From Azolla caroliniana (taxonomy: Eukaryota > Polypodiophyta): 64,000 nucleotides of DNA. Of this stretch, positions 33,064 through 42,973 are shown piece after piece (within the stretch, counting starts at the first letter, position 1; every line of letters starts with the position of its first letter). The position numbers and the translations under genes were made by a program. The notes under the pieces were generated by a model. That model had not been told where the DNA came from. It did no database searches and saw only the letters and a program-made list of their open reading frames with translations. Location of the stretch: the NCBI GenBank assembly GCA_043228905.1, contig JBHGNT010000022.1:930001-994000 (forward strand), in the 5' to 3' direction.

Positions 33064-34535
33064 CTGATTACCCACCCGATCCCAGTCGGGCTGGTGTCCA
33101 CCGTTACGCAGATGGGAACATCCTTGCCGTAAACCGCTTTACGGAGAGCGGGCGCTGCCGTAAGCGCCTCCTTTAGTCTCCGAACCGACTCTGTGTGCTC
33201 CGTCCTCCACTCAAAGCTACGCCCCTTTTTCAATAGTCCGTAGAGGGGTTCCGCGACATGTGCGTAGTGCGGGATCCAGATGTGGTAGAACGCGCATGCC
33301 CCCAAGAATCTACGGACCTCCGTGACCGACCCGCAAACGTTCCTCATCGCGGAGATGGCCTCTACCTTTGCTGGAGACGGTTTCCTACCGTAAGGCCCGC
33401 ACAGGTGTCCGACCACCAAGATCTCCGACTGTCCGAAGGCCGACTTTTCCCCGGAGAAGGTGAGCCTCGCGCGCTCTAGTCTCTGCAGCACCTTCTCGCA
33501 GTCATCAATGTGGGACGCCACGAAATTCCGACATCCGTCCGGCCCAATTGCCTCGTCCCTTTTCTCCACCGGGCATCCCTTGATCGGGATGTCATCTAAG
33601 AACGGCATGGTGATGTCCGGGATACAATCCCTCAGCACTTTGTTCATCGCGTTCACCATGTGAGCCACTGAGTTCGTCCCTCCTTGTGGCAGGGTACACA
33701 TCCGCACTAGGCCGAGAGGAATCCGCATCGTCATAATGTCTCTGCTCTCCACGGCTAGTTGGAACTGATTGTACCCCGAGTACAGATCACCGACAGAATA
33801 GATCGACCTTCCAGCGAAGGCCTCCGCGAACTCGTCTATGGTCGGTCCGATCCCTGCATTACGGATGGTCACCTTGTTGACCGGTTGTAGGTCCTGGATG
33901 AAGCATTGCGTGCCGTTCTTCTTCGGCACCGTAAACCACCGATTCGAGTACGGGGCACTCGACGGTTTGAGGATGCCCATCTCCACCTTTTGCTTTAGGA
34001 GATCCATCAACTTCGGGATATGAGCTCTTGGCACCGGAATCAGCTTGAGATTCCATGGTACATGCGGTACCGTGAAGATCACCATCGGTTCGACAACTGT
34101 TGAGTCTACACACCCGATCTCCTCCGGTGAGAATGGGAAAGCCTTCTCGTGCCTCCCGAGCATTCTTCGAAACTGGTCCTCCTCCGCTAGTAGTAGGAAG
34201 CCGCCCCCACCGACCTTGAGCTCCCGTAGCGTTATGTCGGTGAACCGGTGCCCTATGCCAGCCGGATTTCGTAAACTTGGGTCCGACGCGACCCCTTTCC
34301 TCCGCTCCTCGCTGCCCTCCAACAAGGGTGCCGCGACTGGCCTCACCTTCCAGTCCACAGTCTTGTATTTCGTATCCACGCGGGTCATCCGATCCGACCC
34401 GATCCTTTCCCCGAAGTCTGCGATGACTTCGTACATTCCCATTGACCCCACCAGAACGGTCCAGTCTTCCCTAAGGTCTTCACCGATCACCTTTCGTAGT
34501 TCGCCTAAGGTGTCGTCAAAAGAGACCGCCTCCAC
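33064..34535 (-). pseudogene. B1 reverse transcriptase and RNase H start
   Basis: A long open minus-strand frame with RT motifs: WFTVPKKNGTQCFIQDLQP (33935), YSVGDLYSGYNQFQL (33790), MRIPLGLVRMCTLPQGGTN (33725), MPFLDDIPIKG (33610, catalytic FLDD), VGHLCGPYGRKPSPAKVEAI (33410), VRRFLGACAFYHIWIPHYA (33320), then the RNase H start VTVDTSPTGIGWVIS (33110). It converts the element RNA into DNA in relatives. The frame is open for about 490 codons, so this layer is fairly young, but it is cut off by an LTR at 33063. Confidence 0.75.
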
Positions 34536-34540
34536 GGCGC

Positions 34541-36000
34541 CGCTGATGCCCTCGTCGGGGAAGAGGACTCCGCATCCCCTGAGCTGCTCCTCCGCTCGCT
34601 TCCTCTCCCTGCCGCTGACGCTGGTTATGGTACAACCTCCGCTGTCGGAGAACCAAAATTTCCTACCTATGGTACAGGTCTTCTTCCGTACTATACATTT
34701 GTGGGGTTCTTCCCGGGTGTCCGGACTATCGCGGCCCCACGCCTTGATAGCCCTCTCTAAAAATCCCCTCGGGTTTCGCTGCCGAGGGCCTCGCGGTTAC
34801 GCTCGTGGTTTGGTCGCACCGTTAGGAACTGGACCGAGTGATGCCCGTCCTGGCTCTTGACTCTTGCATAGGCTGAACCATTGTCCAGCACCTTGGTCTC
34901 CATCCGTGCCGCCGTGATATATGGCTCTCCCAGTATAACCGGATGCGAGGACGTCTCCTGCACGAAGAAGTGTTGGTCGATCTCGACATCGCCGATTTTC
35001 ACCCGTACGTTCGGACAGGCCCCATGTAGTTCTTCCGTGGCGCGCGTCGCTACCCGTATCTTCCAGCCATGCTTGGTTTTGATCGGCCATTTACCCTTCT
35101 TGTAGAAATCCATGGACATCAGGTTGATTTCGAATCCATGGTCTACCAACGCCACCACCAGTTCCAGAACATTGCCGATCCGTACAGGGGTTTCCATAGT
35201 CGCCTTGGCCCAATGCGGCTTCGTGTAGTGGCTTCCCGCCAGCTCATCTTCCAGGGCTCCGTCTTCCAGGTGCGTGGTCCGCATTTCCACCGGCTTCTCC
35301 GGTTCCGGCTCCGTCGAGAGCCTCTTCCGCTTCACCAAGTCTATGATAGAGTCGTGGAACTCCCTCTTGGCGATTCCCAACACCTCCCGCAACGACAGCT
35401 CCACTTTACTGTCGAGGATTCGCTCTTCAAGGACCTTCCGTAGGTCCGTTGCTCTCTCGATTTCGGTGCTCAACCGAAACCCCGCCTGCTTCTTCCCATC
35501 CGGCACGCCTGGATTGCCGGCACCGATCGGTTTCGGTCCGAACCGGGTCTCATACCTCGGGGGGCCAACCCCTCCGGCCTTTCCTGCCCGTTTGTCCTCC
35601 ACCAGAACCTCGTAGTTCTGGCAAGCGGCTTCTACGAAGCTCGTTTTCTCTTCAACTGGATCGTCCCAACCGGTGACCTCCTGGACCCGTTGTTCCGTGC
35701 GGTCCGCCTTTTCCTTCCTCAGCCGAACTCCGGAGAGGCCTTCTAGCACTAGCGGCCAGAATCCCGAGTCCTTCGCCTTCCGGGTCTCATCACCCCCGAC
35801 CCGAATTCCCGCCGACACTGAGTAGTTAACGGCTTCGACGTGCCGTGCCGCGGCCTCTTCCATCAACCTCTTCATTCCGCCGCGCCCCGTATTCAGTTCC
35901 AGGGCTCTCCGGGTCTCGCTCGTGTGCACCCGCCCGTTCCAGAGGTACACCACGTTGGTCCTGAGCGCGTCGGCGAAATCCGCGCAATCCTTCCGAATGT
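34541..36000 (-). pseudogene. B1 Gag C-terminus and protease
   Basis: The minus-strand frame from 36000 continues the zinc knuckle interrupted by A2 (HIRKDC lies just inside) and runs through a charged linker to a retropepsin-like domain: VALVDHGFEINLMS near 35140 (Asp-His-Gly at the usual Asp-Ser/Thr-Gly site) and HPVILGEPYI near 34940. Stops at about 34757 and near 34690 and a frame change separate it from RT. The His at the active-site Ser/Thr position is unusual and may mean loss of activity. Confidence 0.65.
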
Positions 36001-36005
36001 GACCG
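36001..36005. repeat. GACCG target duplication of A2 (left)
   Basis: GACCG directly precedes the A2 5' LTR and is repeated at 42969-42973 directly after the 3' LTR. Confidence 0.95.
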
Positions 36006-36415
36006 TGTTACCGGCCGGCAAGGAGTCCAAAATACGGAATTAATTAGATGGTTGTAAATGAGCATAGTGTGGACGGACGGACTGGAAACGGTATGCCGTT
36101 CCAGATCCGGACGGATCCCGAATAGGTGCGAGAGACACCGTTTTGTAATACGGGCCGGAAACCTATTTAAAGGCCCGGACCCCATTGTAATGACAGCGGA
36201 TAATTAATAGAGCTTATGATGTTTGTATTTCTGTCTTGATTTCCGTTCTGTAATTACTGTTATATCTTACGCGTGTAATTAACCAAAGCAATCTAATCGT
36301 GTAACCTACGTAAGTCGGTGTAATCGTTGAATCTTAATCCTATGCCGTAATCACCCTTTGGTGAAGTGTCTCCGTGACACCTTGTGTTAGGCCTTGTCCG
36401 GCTAAGAGAATAACA
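36006..36415 (+). repeat. A2 5' LTR
   Basis: 410 bp, TGTTACCGG...AATAACA. TATA-like TATTTAAA at 36165-36172. No difference from the 3' LTR was found by eye. Confidence 0.95.
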
Positions 36416-36421
36416 CAGTTT

Positions 36422-36433
36422 TGGCGACCACGA
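36422..36433 (+). promoter_or_regulatory. A2 primer-binding site
   Basis: TGGCGACCACGA, six bases after the LTR and identical to A1. It is compatible with the 3' CCA end of a tRNA, possibly tRNA-Arg by analogy with Tat/Ogre elements. Confidence 0.6.
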
Positions 36434-36466
36434 TTCCTGCTTTCTCGCAGCGAACGACGGTAATGG

Positions 36467-39400
36467 ATGACTAGACCAACGCACGACTTGGTTACAGACC
36501 GAGCTCGACGCATCGCCGAACGGCAAAGACGGCGTGAGACTTTCCAGCAAGCAGCGCAGGAAATTCGCTCGGATCGTTCGTTCTCCAACGAGATCCGGAG
36601 AGTCGCGGAGGAATCTCTCCGGTTACGGCAAACTCGCAACCAGGACGACGGAAGCAGTCTAAGTAGTCTCCGGGAAACCGAACGACTCCTGGAGGCGCTG
36701 GCAAGCGGAGAAAACGAGGCAGAAGCATTTTCAGCCTACGAATCGGATTCCGAAGGGGGATACAGCGTGCACACGAACTACCGGAGCAGCAACGATACCC
36801 CCGGCGGCCCGGAAGACGACGGGTCGGATACCGTGCCGACTCCAGAACCGGAACCGCGCAACCAGGGCTATCCGGAACCGCAAACGGAAGCCGTCAACCC
36901 ACCAACACCGGAAGTGGAAGAAGCAAAGCCACCAACACCAACGAAAGAGCCGGCAAAGGTACCGGAAGAAGAGCCGGACAAAGGACCGGCAAAAGAACCG
37001 GAAGTGAAACCGGAGAAAGAACCGGAAAGATATCAACAAACGCCACTAAACCTCTGCTTAATACTGGACGACGACATGCCGTTCCAATACTCAAAGTACC
37101 GCGATGATCCGGATGCGGAAGCGCATGTGGATGACTTCGAGCAGACATGGGAAGCAAATCACACGTCCCAGCGAATGACACCGGAGGAAGAAGAGCGCTC
37201 GAAGATAGCGGAATTCGGAGTCACGTTGGAGGGACCAGCGACACGATGGCGGCGGTCGCAGGACCCGGCGACCATCACAACATTTGCAGAATTAAAAGCA
37301 AAATTCTTGCATTTTTTCCACAAGGAGGTCGACCAGACGACAATGGTGGGGCTGTTTTATACGATCCGGCAGGAGGCAGGGGAAAGCATTCCCCAATTCG
37401 TCATCCGTTTCCAACGAATGCATAGCCAGCTTGCCCGTGCACCCCCGGAGGAGGAATTACGGACGATATTTTTAAACGCACTCCGGGAACCGTTACGCAC
37501 GGTGTGTACGGTGATCGACTTTCGAGGATGCACCATCGATCAGGTCATTGATCGGGTCAGAGAAATGGAAAAGACAAGCTCATGGCTTACGCTGGGAACA
37601 CTGCAACGGGCGTTACCCACCGAGGAAGATCTCCGGTTCCGGCAGGCAATTCAATGCACAATCTGCTTGAATGCCGGACACTCGGCAGTAGAGTGCACCA
37701 TGCGCACTCAGTGTGTGATTTGTCAATCCAAGAGTCATACAACGGACCGGTGCGAGTACAACCTGTTAAATCGACAAGCACCACCCGTCCGACGGATCGA
37801 GCCAAGAAGCAGCCGAGACGAAGATGACGATCGTTGGCAAAGAGGGAACCGGTACCCACCGGCACAGGATGTCCGGTACGGAGACAGGCAAGAGAATGAT
37901 GGCCGGTACGGGAATCGGCGTGATAACTACGACCGGTATGAGCGATCGGACCGTTATCGGGAGCCCAACAGGCGACACGAGCAATACGACAGAGACAATT
38001 CCCCTGGTTACCGAAGGCACCAGGAGGACTACGGCCGATTTTACGATCCACCACGACCGGACTACCGAAATAAACATAAGAATAATAAGAAACGGAATTT
38101 CAAGAAAGGTGGTCACCCTAGGGACCCGGAACATGGAATCCCAAGGAGCCAACCGGCACAGAACGCACCACTCGCTACGGGACCAACTCCGGCTACCAGC
38201 AATGCTGAATCCAGCAATACCCGTAAAGAGTACTGCTACTACTGCAGGCAGGAAGGCCACTACAGTAACCAGTGCCCGGTAAAGAGCTACGAGAAACGAC
38301 CAGCAGTTAATATGGTGGTTCCGGAAGTGACGGATGTACAGCAAGTAACCACACGGTCGAAAGGCATGGCCAAAGAGTGGGAAACACAAGAGGCCATACG
38401 AAGGCAGGCGACGGAATGGGTGAAGGAAGCCAATGAAAAGAACGTCGCGGACGCGGAACGGCAAAAGGCAAATACCATAGGGAGTGCCGGCGGTAGCCAC
38501 CCAGAAAACGAGACATGGCAAGCACTGCAAGAATGTCAGATCACGTTGCCGTTAGGAAGACTCTTGCAGCTCGTGCCGCGATTTACGGAAGGGCTCAAAA
38601 CGGGCATGACAGACGGCATAGCCCCACCAGCACCAGTCCTCTTCTCGAACCCGGAAGAGGGACCGACGGTAGTGGACACTAGCAGTCCGGTGATTACAGC
38701 TATTGTCAAAGGGCACGAACTTCCCGGCACAGTAATCGATGGAGGTTCCGGGGTGAACGTAATAAGCCTCCGTACGTGTGATGCCTTGGGTATACATGAA
38801 TGGGAGCCATGCCCGTTTTGGCTACGGATGGCGGATACGAGCTCTGTACGGCCGACGGGCTTAATACGGAAATTGGAAGTCACCATAGGAGGCCACACAT
38901 TTCACATCTCGGCTGTAGTGCTGCAGCTACAGGCGCAAGGCGCGTATCCACTGCTGCTGGGCAGACCATGGTTGAAAACAGCACACATCAAGCAAAATTG
39001 GCGAAAAAATATGATTACCTTCCGGCGCGGAAAAGCCAAGGTCCGGGTACCGACACAACCACGGACGAGCAACGGTAAGGAATGCACACCGCTGTATGCG
39101 GAATGCGTGAACATGCTTGAAGGGTTGGCAGACGACGAAGAAGCCCAGTACTTGGAGGAACATCCGAAGATCGTACCACTCTTCGAGATTGACGTAGCTG
39201 AAGCCGTAGCCGCATACTTGCCGCAGCGGGACGACATTGAAGCCGAACCAGACAAAGATGCGATTCGGGAATTACGGCAAGCACAGGAAGCGTTGGAACG
39301 GGAAATGGCCGTTTCCCAACGGGTAAAAGCATCCCAGCTCGACGAAGTGAACCTAGGAAGCAAGGACGAATCAAAGCCGGTACACATCGCCAAAGAAATG

Positions 39401-39520
39401 AAGCCGGAAGATAAAGCGGCGATGATCAAACTTCTCACGGAGTTTCGCGACGTATTCGCCTGGTCATACGAAGACATGCGAGGGCTGGACCCTCAATTAT
39501 ATCAGCATCAGATCCACTGA
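36467..39520 (+). CDS. A2 ORF1: Gag-protease polyprotein
   Basis: 1017 residues from ATG 36467; an ATG at 36464 overlaps out of frame and meets a stop at once. Regions: charged N-terminus; Pro/Glu/Lys-rich linker (about 120-195); capsid-like domain (about 205-370, FLHFFHKEVDQ, IPQFVIRFQRMHSQL); zinc knuckles CTICLNAGHSAVEC (397-410) and CVICQSKSHTTDRC (416-429); an Arg/Asp/Tyr-rich linker; a third knuckle CYYCRQEGHYSNQC (590-603); and a retropepsin-like domain with DGGSG (758-762). The product should assemble particles, bind RNA and self-cleave. It is fully open, unlike A1. It ends at a TGA made at the pol deletion junction, 13 bp before the ORF2 frame opens in another frame. Three knuckles instead of one or two is unusual. 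Confidence 0.85.
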   Translation: MTRPTHDLVTDRARRIAERQRRRETFQQAAQEIRSDRSFSNEIRRVAEESLRLRQTRNQDDGSSLSSLRETERLLEALASGENEAEAFSAYESDSEGGYSVHTNYRSSNDTPGGPEDDGSDTVPTPEPEPRNQGYPEPQTEAVNPPTPEVEEAKPPTPTKEPAKVPEEEPDKGPAKEPEVKPEKEPERYQQTPLNLCLILDDDMPFQYSKYRDDPDAEAHVDDFEQTWEANHTSQRMTPEEEERSKIAEFGVTLEGPATRWRRSQDPATITTFAELKAKFLHFFHKEVDQTTMVGLFYTIRQEAGESIPQFVIRFQRMHSQLARAPPEEELRTIFLNALREPLRTVCTVIDFRGCTIDQVIDRVREMEKTSSWLTLGTLQRALPTEEDLRFRQAIQCTICLNAGHSAVECTMRTQCVICQSKSHTTDRCEYNLLNRQAPPVRRIEPRSSRDEDDDRWQRGNRYPPAQDVRYGDRQENDGRYGNRRDNYDRYERSDRYREPNRRHEQYDRDNSPGYRRHQEDYGRFYDPPRPDYRNKHKNNKKRNFKKGGHPRDPEHGIPRSQPAQNAPLATGPTPATSNAESSNTRKEYCYYCRQEGHYSNQCPVKSYEKRPAVNMVVPEVTDVQQVTTRSKGMAKEWETQEAIRRQATEWVKEANEKNVADAERQKANTIGSAGGSHPENETWQALQECQITLPLGRLLQLVPRFTEGLKTGMTDGIAPPAPVLFSNPEEGPTVVDTSSPVITAIVKGHELPGTVIDGGSGVNVISLRTCDALGIHEWEPCPFWLRMADTSSVRPTGLIRKLEVTIGGHTFHISAVVLQLQAQGAYPLLLGRPWLKTAHIKQNWRKNMITFRRGKAKVRVPTQPRTSNGKECTPLYAECVNMLEGLADDEEAQYLEEHPKIVPLFEIDVAEAVAAYLPQRDDIEAEPDKDAIRELRQAQEALEREMAVSQRVKASQLDEVNLGSKDESKPVHIAKEMKPEDKAAMIKLLTEFRDVFAWSYEDMRGLDPQLYQHQIH

Positions 39521-39521
39521 G
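39510..39521. other. Junction of the pol deletion in A2
   Basis: Left of here A2 matches A1 at the end of the protease region (CATCAGAT). Right of here it matches A1 near 15335-15345 (GAGG-TGAACGGG). A short GAG shared at both edges suggests microhomology. Confidence 0.65.
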
Positions 39522-39617
39522 GTATGAACGGGTGTGAAAGCGAGGCGCGAAAAGGTACGTAGTGGGCATTTAAGAGACGCCACGCTACTTAATACTAAAT
39601 TAGTACACGACGTGTGC

Positions 39618-42506
39618 ATGCTCGAAAAAGGCGCCAAAACGCACAAAGAAGAAGCAGAACGCATGGAGACCTTTTCATTTCGCGAGCCAAGAAGCACAGA
39701 AGCACCAAGACAGTGGAAGCTGAGCAAACGCGAACCTGCACGCAGAGAAACCCCGCGCTCAGAACGCTCTCTCTCTCGCTCTCACTCTCATCACCACTCT
39801 ACTTCGCCATCTTCCCTCGACCTTGAAGCAGACATGGAACCACAAACGCTGTCGGAAGCGGCCAGGAAATGGTTCAGGCAAAACGGACTGGAGGGGTTCT
39901 TGGCCATCATGGAGGCACCGCCGCACAGAGAAGCAGACCGGGTCATCAAGGAGCTCGCCACAGAGGTCATCACCGAGGAAGCGATCCGCGCGCTAACAGG
40001 CCTTCCGGAGGGAGGAATCTTTCAGATCGATAACCCAACCTCGGAGCAACTCACCCGATATTTCGGTGAGTACTCTGTTGCCGGCAAAGGCTATCGGACG
40101 CAGGGCGGCGAAGATCCGCTATTCAGGGAGATAGCTCGAGTGCTCCACGAGTACGGTCACGTGTACCCCCGACCCCCTGTCATGCCAAAAAATCGGGCAG
40201 GGATGATCATAGCCACCTATGAAGGGGTCAAGGTGGACTGGCCGGTGCTGATTGCAGACGGGTTGTGCATGGCAATCGACATGGTACGAGGGAAGGACGG
40301 CAAGGAGGGCCGGAAGCTGTGGCACGCCGTAGCTCAATGGATCACATTGCTCGTGCCGCCGGTCGAGACCGTCCAGCCAAAGAAGCGGCCAAGAGTATCG
40401 GAAGGAAGCACCTCGAAGCCGGCGTCCAAACGACAGCAGCTGCTGGCGTCGAAGGCGACGAAAGGGAAGAAACGGGTCCCAGAACCGGAGGAGGTGTCAC
40501 CGGTCCGACCCGTCAAGATAACCTTACGGAGACCGGGACAGAAGGAACCGGAACCCCTGACGGCACAGAAGTATGCCGTGACACAGGAAGATGAAACGGA
40601 GGAGCCAGAAGAGCACCTCCAACGACGGTCAAGAAGTAGGACCGCCGAGACAGGAGGGGAGCGGTCGTACCCGCGAGAGGCAGAAACGCCCCCAACTCAA
40701 CCTGAGCAAGCCACAAGGGAAGAACCGGAACCGGTGCGCAGGGAACCGGTCTTGTCGACTTCTATAGAAGAAGTCAGTCCAACGGCTCCGGAGACGGCGA
40801 CAACCGGAACTCAACAGCCGGCGAGCCCAGCCAGAGCACACGGCGGCCAAGGAGTAGAACCAGAACGGCATATGCAGGCAATCAGGCCAGACAATTCCAC
40901 AGTGAATGAGCCGACCCGACCAGTACAGCAACAGGGCACCAGTAGCATGTGGCTACGGTGGGTAGGCGAGCAAATCGCCGGAGTGGTCGAGTATATAGAG
41001 GCGGAAGAGAGAGCGCACCAGGAACGGTTGCTCGTCACAACCGTAGATCTAGAGACGGCCCGGTCCAGAATCCGGAGCCTTGAACAAGACTTGGACAGGG
41101 TTACAAGGGAAACACAAGTCCAAGCACCGGTGACTCCGGGCAGTGTACAGAATAAAGTGTCAGATCAACCTGTACATAGCAATCAGACCCCGGCAACGGA
41201 AACCGTTCCGGAGAAAAATGCGGCACAAGAGCTTGCGGATTTAAAGGATGAGCTTGCTGCCCAAGAAGCGCTGAGGAGCCGCGAAAGAGAACTGAAGACG
41301 GCAGCGGAGGCAGAACTCAAAAAGACTGCTGAGAATCTACGCCGGGCCGAGGAGGGCTTACGGAAAGGCCATCAAGCGTACGACCGGCTCAAGGAGGAGA
41401 AGGAGAAAATGCTGCAAGAGAAGGAGAGACTCCGGAGGAACGCCGAAACAGAAGTAGAGCGCCTGAAAGAGGAACTCCGGCAGGTAAAGGACCGGGAAGA
41501 CCGGAACCATCGCCAGATCAACGGCAAGCTCAAACTCAAAACAGAGGAATTTGAGAACTTGCACCGGGAGTATAAACGGTTGCAAACGGAGCACAAAGAA
41601 CGGATGGATGAGCTCCGGCAAGCAGTTGATCGGACCGCAACCGCATTCGCCAAGGAACAAGCGGAAAACAGAAAACGGTTGGAAGAGGCGGAGAAGGTTC
41701 GGACAGAGCTCCTCAGACAACAGCAGGCGGAGAAAGAAAGAGCGGCGGAGGTACTGCAGAGGCTGCAAACGACATATCAAGGGCAGCTGACGCGCTACAG
41801 GGAGCAGGCGGAGGATACGGCAAACCTCATCAAGCAGTTGAAGGAGGAGCGACAAGTGGTGGAAAGCAGAGCACAGATGGGAGCAAGTCGCATCCAAGAT
41901 ATAATGCGGGCCTGGTTGAACCAGACCAAGAGCTTGATTGACAACAGTTCCGTCAAATGGTGAACCAAGTGGGCCACGAACGCGGCGGAACTCCAATTGC
42001 TCCGGGCTGACGTAGAGAACTGGCGGAAGGAGGGAGATGATTGCTATATGCTGACTTCCGAAGACTTCACCGGCATAAGAGATGAGCTGGCCGAAGACTT
42101 TCAAGCCTTGGCAGAAGACCAATTAGAGCAAGTCCGGCAACTTGTAGCTCAGCTTGACGACGACAGGCTGGAGGCGCAGATCCAGTTTGAAAGCTACGAG
42201 AGGTCCCGGATCCGGGGAGAGAAAGAACGAGAACCAGTTACGGTCAACCTCAGTGATGAGGAACCGTTACTGGAAGGAGACCGGACCGGAAGCAGTCAAA
42301 CGGAGATGCCGGAGCCAGAGAGACAAACGGAGCAGCCGGAGTCAGCGCAACAAATGGAGCAGCAGCAGCAAGCAGAGCAGCCGGAGCAACCTCAGTCACA
42401 ACCGCAATCACAGCAGCAGCAGCAAGCACAGCCGCAACAACCACAACCGAAAGAACAAGCGGAAATTCTTGAACCAAGTATTTTGGACAATTTGGGTGAA
42501 CAATGA
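39618..42506 (+). CDS. A2 ORF2: accessory coiled-coil protein with one in-frame stop
   Basis: The frame opens at 39534; the first ATG is 39618, and another good candidate is ATG 39834, where similarity to A1 begins. TGA at 41961 interrupts the frame, which then stays open to 42506. Residues about 73-230 form a conserved domain (TLSEAARKWF, EEAIRALTGLPEGGIF, LHEYGHVYP, VDWPVLIADGL, WITLLVPPVE) also present in A1. It is reminiscent of gag-like ORFs in Athila/Tat elements and the plant Transposase_32 group, but I cannot confirm family membership. A Pro/Glu/Arg-rich middle follows, then a long charged heptad-like helix (about 535-780), and after the stop an acidic, glutamine-rich tail. No catalytic motif is seen. 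Function unknown. It lies where plant Tat elements carry extra 3' ORFs. Confidence 0.7.
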
Positions 42507-42558
42507 AGGGGCCGAGAAGGGTTCGACGTACAAGGTACTGTCCCACGGGCGTGCCATG

Positions 42559-42968
42559 TGTTACCGGCCGGCAAGGAGTCCAAAATACGGAATTAATTAG
42601 ATGGTTGTAAATGAGCATAGTGTGGACGGACGGACTGGAAACGGTATGCCGTTCCAGATCCGGACGGATCCCGAATAGGTGCGAGAGACACCGTTTTGTA
42701 ATACGGGCCGGAAACCTATTTAAAGGCCCGGACCCCATTGTAATGACAGCGGATAATTAATAGAGCTTATGATGTTTGTATTTCTGTCTTGATTTCCGTT
42801 CTGTAATTACTGTTATATCTTACGCGTGTAATTAACCAAAGCAATCTAATCGTGTAACCTACGTAAGTCGGTGTAATCGTTGAATCTTAATCCTATGCCG
42901 TAATCACCCTTTGGTGAAGTGTCTCCGTGACACCTTGTGTTAGGCCTTGTCCGGCTAAGAGAATAACA
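42559..42968 (+). repeat. A2 3' LTR
   Basis: 410 bp, same ends and length as the 5' LTR. Followed directly by GACCG. Confidence 0.95.
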
Positions 42969-42973
42969 GACCG
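42969..42973. repeat. GACCG target duplication of A2 (right)
   Basis: Matches 36001-36005. Confidence 0.95.

Larger units (their letters stand above)
36006..42968 (+). mobile_element. A2: young non-autonomous gypsy element (gag-PR plus accessory ORF, no RT/IN)
   Basis: Two 410-bp LTRs, identical by eye, start TGTTA and end TAACA and are flanked by GACCG on both sides. Between them are a primer site, ORF1 (Gag-protease, 1017 codons, open) and ORF2 (long accessory protein). RT, RNase H and integrase are absent: ORF1 stops right after LDPQLYQHQIH, where A1 continues into RT. About 2.3 kb present in A1 (13040-15345) is missing. Identical LTRs show the insertion is recent, so a relative must have supplied RT and integrase in trans. 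The target is the zinc-knuckle codons of the B1 gag. Confidence 0.9.

Noticed and set aside
37766-38530. 254-codon minus-strand frame
   Set aside because: Antisense shadow of A2 ORF1.
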